NCBI GenBank assembly: GCA_023228465.1
Contig: JALOBC010000028.1
Span: 1-38,647 of the forward strand
Direction: 5' to 3'
DNA from: Dokdonella sp.
GTDB taxonomy: Bacteria > Pseudomonadota > Gammaproteobacteria > Xanthomonadales > Rhodanobacteraceae
Length of the DNA: 38,647 nucleotides
In this document: positions 35,697 through 38,647 of the stretch, one piece after another
Numbering within the stretch: the stretch's first letter is position 1
Layout of the letters: each line of letters starts with the position of its first letter
The notes under the pieces: model-generated
The model's database searches: none
The model's input: only the letters and a program-made list of their open reading frames with translations
Told to the model about the DNA's origin: nothing
Program-made: the position numbers and the translations under genes

Positions 35697-36746
35697 ATGA
35701 CTGCCATCACGGCCGCCTTCGAGTGGTTCATCAACACCTTCCCGACGCTGTCCATGGCGCTGGGCCTGTTCCTGTTCCCGCTGCTGCCGCTGATCATCGC
35801 GGTGGCGATGTATGTGTACTGGGAACGCAAGGTGATCGGCTGGATGCACGTGCGCATGGGGCCGAACCAGGTGGGCCCGCTGGGCTTGCTGCAGACCTTT
35901 GCCGACGTCTTCAAGCTGCTGCTGAAGGAGGTCATCTACCCTTTCCAGGCCAACAAGCCGCTGTTCCTGCTGGCGCCGCTGTGGGCGCTGGTGCCGGCGT
36001 TCGCCGCCTGGGCGGTCGTGCCGATCGGCAGCTACACGGCCTGGTCGAATGCCAACGCGGGCCTGCTGTTCCTGCTCGCCATGACCTCGATGGGCGTGTA
36101 CGGCATCATCATCGCCGGCTGGGCATCCAATTCACGCTACGCCATGCTCGGCGCGATGCGCTCGGCAGCGCAGATCATCAGCTACGAAATCGCCATGGGT
36201 TTCTCCCTGGTCAGCGTGCTGGTGCTGGCCGGCAGCCTGAACCTTTCCGACATCGTCGATGCGCAGGCCGGCAGCAAGGGCCTGTTCGACTGGTTCTGGC
36301 TGCCGCTGCTGCCGATGTTCGTGATCTATTTCGTCTCCGGCCTGGCCGAAACCAATCGCCTGCCGTTCGACATGGCGGAAGGCGAGTCGGAGATCGTCGC
36401 CGGCTTCCACGTCGAGTATTCGGGCGCGCCGTTCGCGGTGTTCTTCCTCACCGAATACGCGAACATGATCCTGATTTCCTTCCTTGCCCCGCTGCTGTTC
36501 CTGGGTGGCTGGCTGTCGCCCTTCCCGGCGTCCTGGGGCGTGCTGGGTGCGCCCGGCTGGTGGTGGTTCGTGGCCAAGGCCTTCGTCTTCGCAACGGCAT
36601 TCATCTGGTTCCGTGCAACATTCCCGCGCTATCGCTACGACCAGATCATGCGGCTCGGCTGGAAGGTGTTCATTCCGATCACGATCGTGTGGCTGTTCGT
36701 GACCGGCTGCATGAAGTACTTCGGCTGGGTCACGACGGGCGCCTGA
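35697..36746 (+). CDS. nuoH: NADH-quinone oxidoreductase subunit H
   Basis: 349 residues, about eight membrane helices. Conserved family segments: [36 protein letters not shown], the acidic quinone-channel loop in [20 protein letters not shown] with [13 protein letters not shown], and [20 protein letters not shown]. It links the quinone chamber to the proton-pumping modules. The start is 8 bp after nuoG. nuoI follows after 12 bp. Confidence 0.97.
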   Translation: MTAITAAFEWFINTFPTLSMALGLFLFPLLPLIIAVAMYVYWERKVIGWMHVRMGPNQVGPLGLLQTFADVFKLLLKEVIYPFQANKPLFLLAPLWALVPAFAAWAVVPIGSYTAWSNANAGLLFLLAMTSMGVYGIIIAGWASNSRYAMLGAMRSAAQIISYEIAMGFSLVSVLVLAGSLNLSDIVDAQAGSKGLFDWFWLPLLPMFVIYFVSGLAETNRLPFDMAEGESEIVAGFHVEYSGAPFAVFFLTEYANMILISFLAPLLFLGGWLSPFPASWGVLGAPGWWWFVAKAFVFATAFIWFRATFPRYRYDQIMRLGWKVFIPITIVWLFVTGCMKYFGWVTTGA

Positions 36747-36758
36747 GACTGACCTGAC

Positions 36759-37247
36759 ATGAAACGAGTTGCCAACTACCTCAAGAGCCTGCTGCTGCTG
36801 GAACTGTTCGCCGGGTTGGGCGTGACGTTCAAGTACCTGTGGAAGCCCAAGTACACGGTGCGCTTCCCGATGGAGCACATTCCGCGCTCGGGGCGTTTCC
36901 GCGGCCTGCACGCGCTGCGTCGCTATCCGAACGGCGAGGAGCGCTGCATCGCCTGCAAATTGTGCGAGGCGGTGTGCCCGGCGCTGGCCATCACCATCGA
37001 TTCGCACCGCCGCGAGGACGACACGCGGCGCACGACGCGCTACGACATCGATCTGTTCAAGTGCATTTACTGCGGTTTCTGCGAGGAAAGCTGCCCGGTG
37101 GATTCGATCGTGCTGACCGACATCCTCGAGTACCACATGGAAAAGCGCGGCGAGAACGTGATCACCAAGCCGCAGCTGCTGGCCGTTGGTGACCGCTTCG
37201 AGAAGGACATCGCCGCGGCCCGCGCGCAGGACGCGCCCTACCGTTGA
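36759..37247 (+). CDS. nuoI: NADH-quinone oxidoreductase subunit I
   Basis: 162 residues with an amphipathic N-terminal helix ([18 protein letters not shown]). It has two complete [4Fe-4S] ferredoxin motifs: [18 protein letters not shown] and [18 protein letters not shown], for clusters N6a and N6b. [17 protein letters not shown] is diagnostic. It passes electrons from NuoG to NuoB. A 70-bp gap to nuoJ contains only an AAGGGA Shine-Dalgarno and no other structure I can identify. Confidence 0.98.
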   Translation: MKRVANYLKSLLLLELFAGLGVTFKYLWKPKYTVRFPMEHIPRSGRFRGLHALRRYPNGEERCIACKLCEAVCPALAITIDSHRREDDTRRTTRYDIDLFKCIYCGFCEESCPVDSIVLTDILEYHMEKRGENVITKPQLLAVGDRFEKDIAAARAQDAPYR

Positions 37248-37317
37248 TGCGACAGGCAACGTACCACCCGGCGCCGCCAGCCCGCGGCCCCGACCATGAC
37301 AAGGGAACACCCATCGC

Positions 37318-37965
37318 ATGAGTGCCCAACTCGCTTTCTTCTACCTGTTCGCCGTCATCACGCTGGGCGCTGCGGCCGCGGTCGTGACGGTGCGCAATCC
37401 CGTGCATGCGGCGCTGTTCCTGGTGCTCACGTTCTTCTCCACCGCCTGCATCTGGTTGCTGGCCGATGCCGAGTTCCTGGCCGTCGCGCTGGTGCTGGTC
37501 TATGTCGGCGCAGTGATGGTGCTGTTCCTGTTCGTGGTGATGATGCTGGACCTGGATCTGGATCCGCTGCGTGAAGGCTTCGTGCGGGCCCTGCCGATCG
37601 GGCTGCTGGTGGCCGCCGTGATGCTGGTGGAGCTGCTGGTGCTGATTGGCGTGCGCACGATCGATGTGGCGCAAACCGTGGATCCGGCGCTGGCGGCGGG
37701 CATGTCCAACACCGAGTGGCTGGCGATGACCCTGTTCAGCAAGTTCCTGCTGCCCTTCGAAGTGGCCGCGTTGATCCTCACCGTGGCCATCATCGCGGCG
37801 ATTCCACTGGCCCTGCGCCCGCGTGTCGGCGTCAAGGCGCAGAGTGTGTCGCGCCAGGTCAACATCGATCCGCGCGACCGCCTGCGCGTGGTCAGCATGC
37901 CTGCCGCGGCACCCGTGCGCGGCGAAAGCAGTACCGCCAAACCGGCGCAGGAGCCCGGCTCATGA
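37318..37965 (+). CDS. nuoJ: NADH-quinone oxidoreductase subunit J
   Basis: 215 residues, five membrane helices followed by a soluble C-terminal tail of about 45 residues ([20 protein letters not shown] onward). Family segments: [40 protein letters not shown] with VVMMLD, the region that holds the pi-bulge helix of complex I. AAGGGA lies 11 nt before the ATG. It overlaps nuoK by four bases (ATGA). Confidence 0.96.
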   Translation: MSAQLAFFYLFAVITLGAAAAVVTVRNPVHAALFLVLTFFSTACIWLLADAEFLAVALVLVYVGAVMVLFLFVVMMLDLDLDPLREGFVRALPIGLLVAAVMLVELLVLIGVRTIDVAQTVDPALAAGMSNTEWLAMTLFSKFLLPFEVAALILTVAIIAAIPLALRPRVGVKAQSVSRQVNIDPRDRLRVVSMPAAAPVRGESSTAKPAQEPGS

Positions 37966-38267
37966 TCACGCTTGCCCACTTCCTCGTGCTTGCCGCCATT
38001 CTGCTGTGCATTGCCGTGGCCGGCATCTTCATCAACCGCAAGAACGTCATCGTGCTGCTGATGGCGCTGGAACTGGTGCTGCTCGCGGCCAACACGAACC
38101 TGATCGCCTTCTCGCGCTATCTCGGCGACCCGAGCGGGCAGGTATTCGTGTTCTTCGTGCTCACCGTGGCGGCGGCCGAAGCGGCCATCGGCCTGGCGAT
38201 CCTGCTGGTGCTGTTCCGCAACCGCGCCACCATCAACGTCGGCGAGATCGACAGCCTCAAGGGGTGA
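37962..38267 (+). CDS. nuoK: NADH-quinone oxidoreductase subunit K
   Basis: 101 residues, three membrane helices, the usual length. The conserved glutamates are present in [19 protein letters not shown] (helix 2) and [20 protein letters not shown] (helix 3), both needed for proton transfer in the family. It ends [11 protein letters not shown]. The start overlaps nuoJ by four bases. nuoL would normally follow within a few tens of bases; here a 108-bp tandem repeat array begins 4 bp after the stop codon. Confidence 0.98.
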   Translation: MITLAHFLVLAAILLCIAVAGIFINRKNVIVLLMALELVLLAANTNLIAFSRYLGDPSGQVFVFFVLTVAAAEAAIGLAILLVLFRNRATINVGEIDSLKG

Positions 38268-38270
38268 GCC

Positions 38271-38647
38271 GGGATTTCGAGCGATGCCACCGGGCATCGC
38301 GAGCCGGCGAACGACCCGCCATGGATGGCGGGGCCGGGTATACCGCACCAGGGATGGTTGTTGTGGAAAACGTGGCACGGGATTTCGAGCGATGCCACCG
38401 GGCATCGCGAGCCGGCGAACGACCCGCCATGGATGGCGGGGCCGGGTATACCGCACCAGGGATGGTTGTTGTGGAAAACGTGGCACGGGATTTCGAGCGA
38501 TGCCACCGGGCATCGCGAGCCGGCGAACGACCCGCCATGGATGGCGGGGCCGGGTATACCGCACCAGGGATGGTTGTTGTGGAAAACGTGGCACGGGATT
38601 TCGAGCGATGCCACCGGGCATCGCGAGATGAGCGAACGACCCGCCAT
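38271..38647. repeat. 108-bp tandem repeat array after nuoK (runs off window)
   Basis: Units at 38271-38378, 38379-38486 and 38487-38594 are identical base for base; a fourth (38595-38647) is cut by the window edge. Each unit contains hairpin A (GCGATGCC-ACCG-GGCATCGC), hairpin B (CCCGCCAT-GG-ATGGCGGG) and the palindrome GGTATACC. The partial fourth unit differs once: CCG becomes ATGA between hairpins A and B, adding one base. No unit codes for a recognisable protein, although 108 is a multiple of three and several frames stay open. Confidence 0.97.

Noticed and set aside
38117-38647. A minus-strand frame with a 36-residue repeated peptide across the 108-bp array
   Set aside because: The unit length is a multiple of three, so several frames stay open by construction. 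There is no ribosome site, signal or known domain, and the frame runs antisense into nuoK. A genuine repeat protein cannot be fully excluded, but nothing supports it.
38271-38647. CRISPR array
   Set aside because: Units are directly adjacent and identical over all 108 bp, with no variable spacers and no cas genes.

Overview
GC-rich gammaproteobacterial chromosome segment. Several features point to the Xanthomonadales (Lysobacterales), most likely a Rhodanobacteraceae or Xanthomonadaceae relative: a FimX-type c-di-GMP receptor, the order MTA deaminase - ubiG - HAD phosphatase - NDUFAF6-like protein, an Ala/Lys-tailed DksA, tpiA-secG-tRNA-Leu(GAG)-nuo, and heptamer-based GGGAATCG/CCATTCC intergenic repeats. 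Species cannot be fixed from this window. No phage, integrase, transposase, rRNA or CRISPR was seen.

Layout. 1-6312 (minus strand): a DUF3313-type lipoprotein gene, then an RND efflux operon (periplasmic adaptor, HAE1 pump, TolC-like channel cut by the left edge). 6313-6914: a 602-bp gap with a perfect CRP/Clp-type palindrome ahead of an uncharacterised secreted protein. 6915-10943 (plus): that protein, an HtrA/Deg-like protease, a cysteine-synthase-family enzyme and a glutathione S-transferase. 11045-14261 (minus): fimX and epmB. 14387: efp, divergent from epmB, with the Lys34 that EpmA/EpmB modify. 15252-18809 (plus): MTA/SAH deaminase, ubiG, MupP/Gph phosphatase and a squalene/phytoene-synthase-fold protein; then folE2. 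19890-22382 (minus): M23 peptidase, dihydroorotase and yidD, with overlapping ends. 22500-27587 (plus): dksA, glmM, a GT-C-like membrane protein and tpiA. 27598-38267 (plus): secG, tRNA-Leu(GAG) and nuoABCDEFGHIJK. The window closes in a 108-bp tandem repeat array where nuoL is expected.

How the genes work together. The right third encodes most of respiratory complex I: peripheral arm NuoB, C, D, E, F, G and I, and membrane subunits NuoA, H, J and K. UbiG makes its quinone substrate, and the NDUFAF6-like protein may assist its assembly (inference). efp and epmB form a substrate/modifier pair. GlmM and the probable MupP feed cell-wall precursor synthesis and recycling. SecG and YidD serve membrane protein export and insertion.

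The most unusual material is non-coding: (i) three exact 108-bp units plus a divergent partial fourth, each carrying two hairpins and an 8-bp palindrome, after nuoK; (ii) two inverted-repeat elements whose arms are heptamer arrays, plus one half-element, each abutting the start codon of glmM, nuoG or nuoF and leaving no Shine-Dalgarno; (iii) an extended -10 promoter apparently embedded in tpiA through rare codons; (iv) a long hairpin between tRNA-Leu and nuoA.
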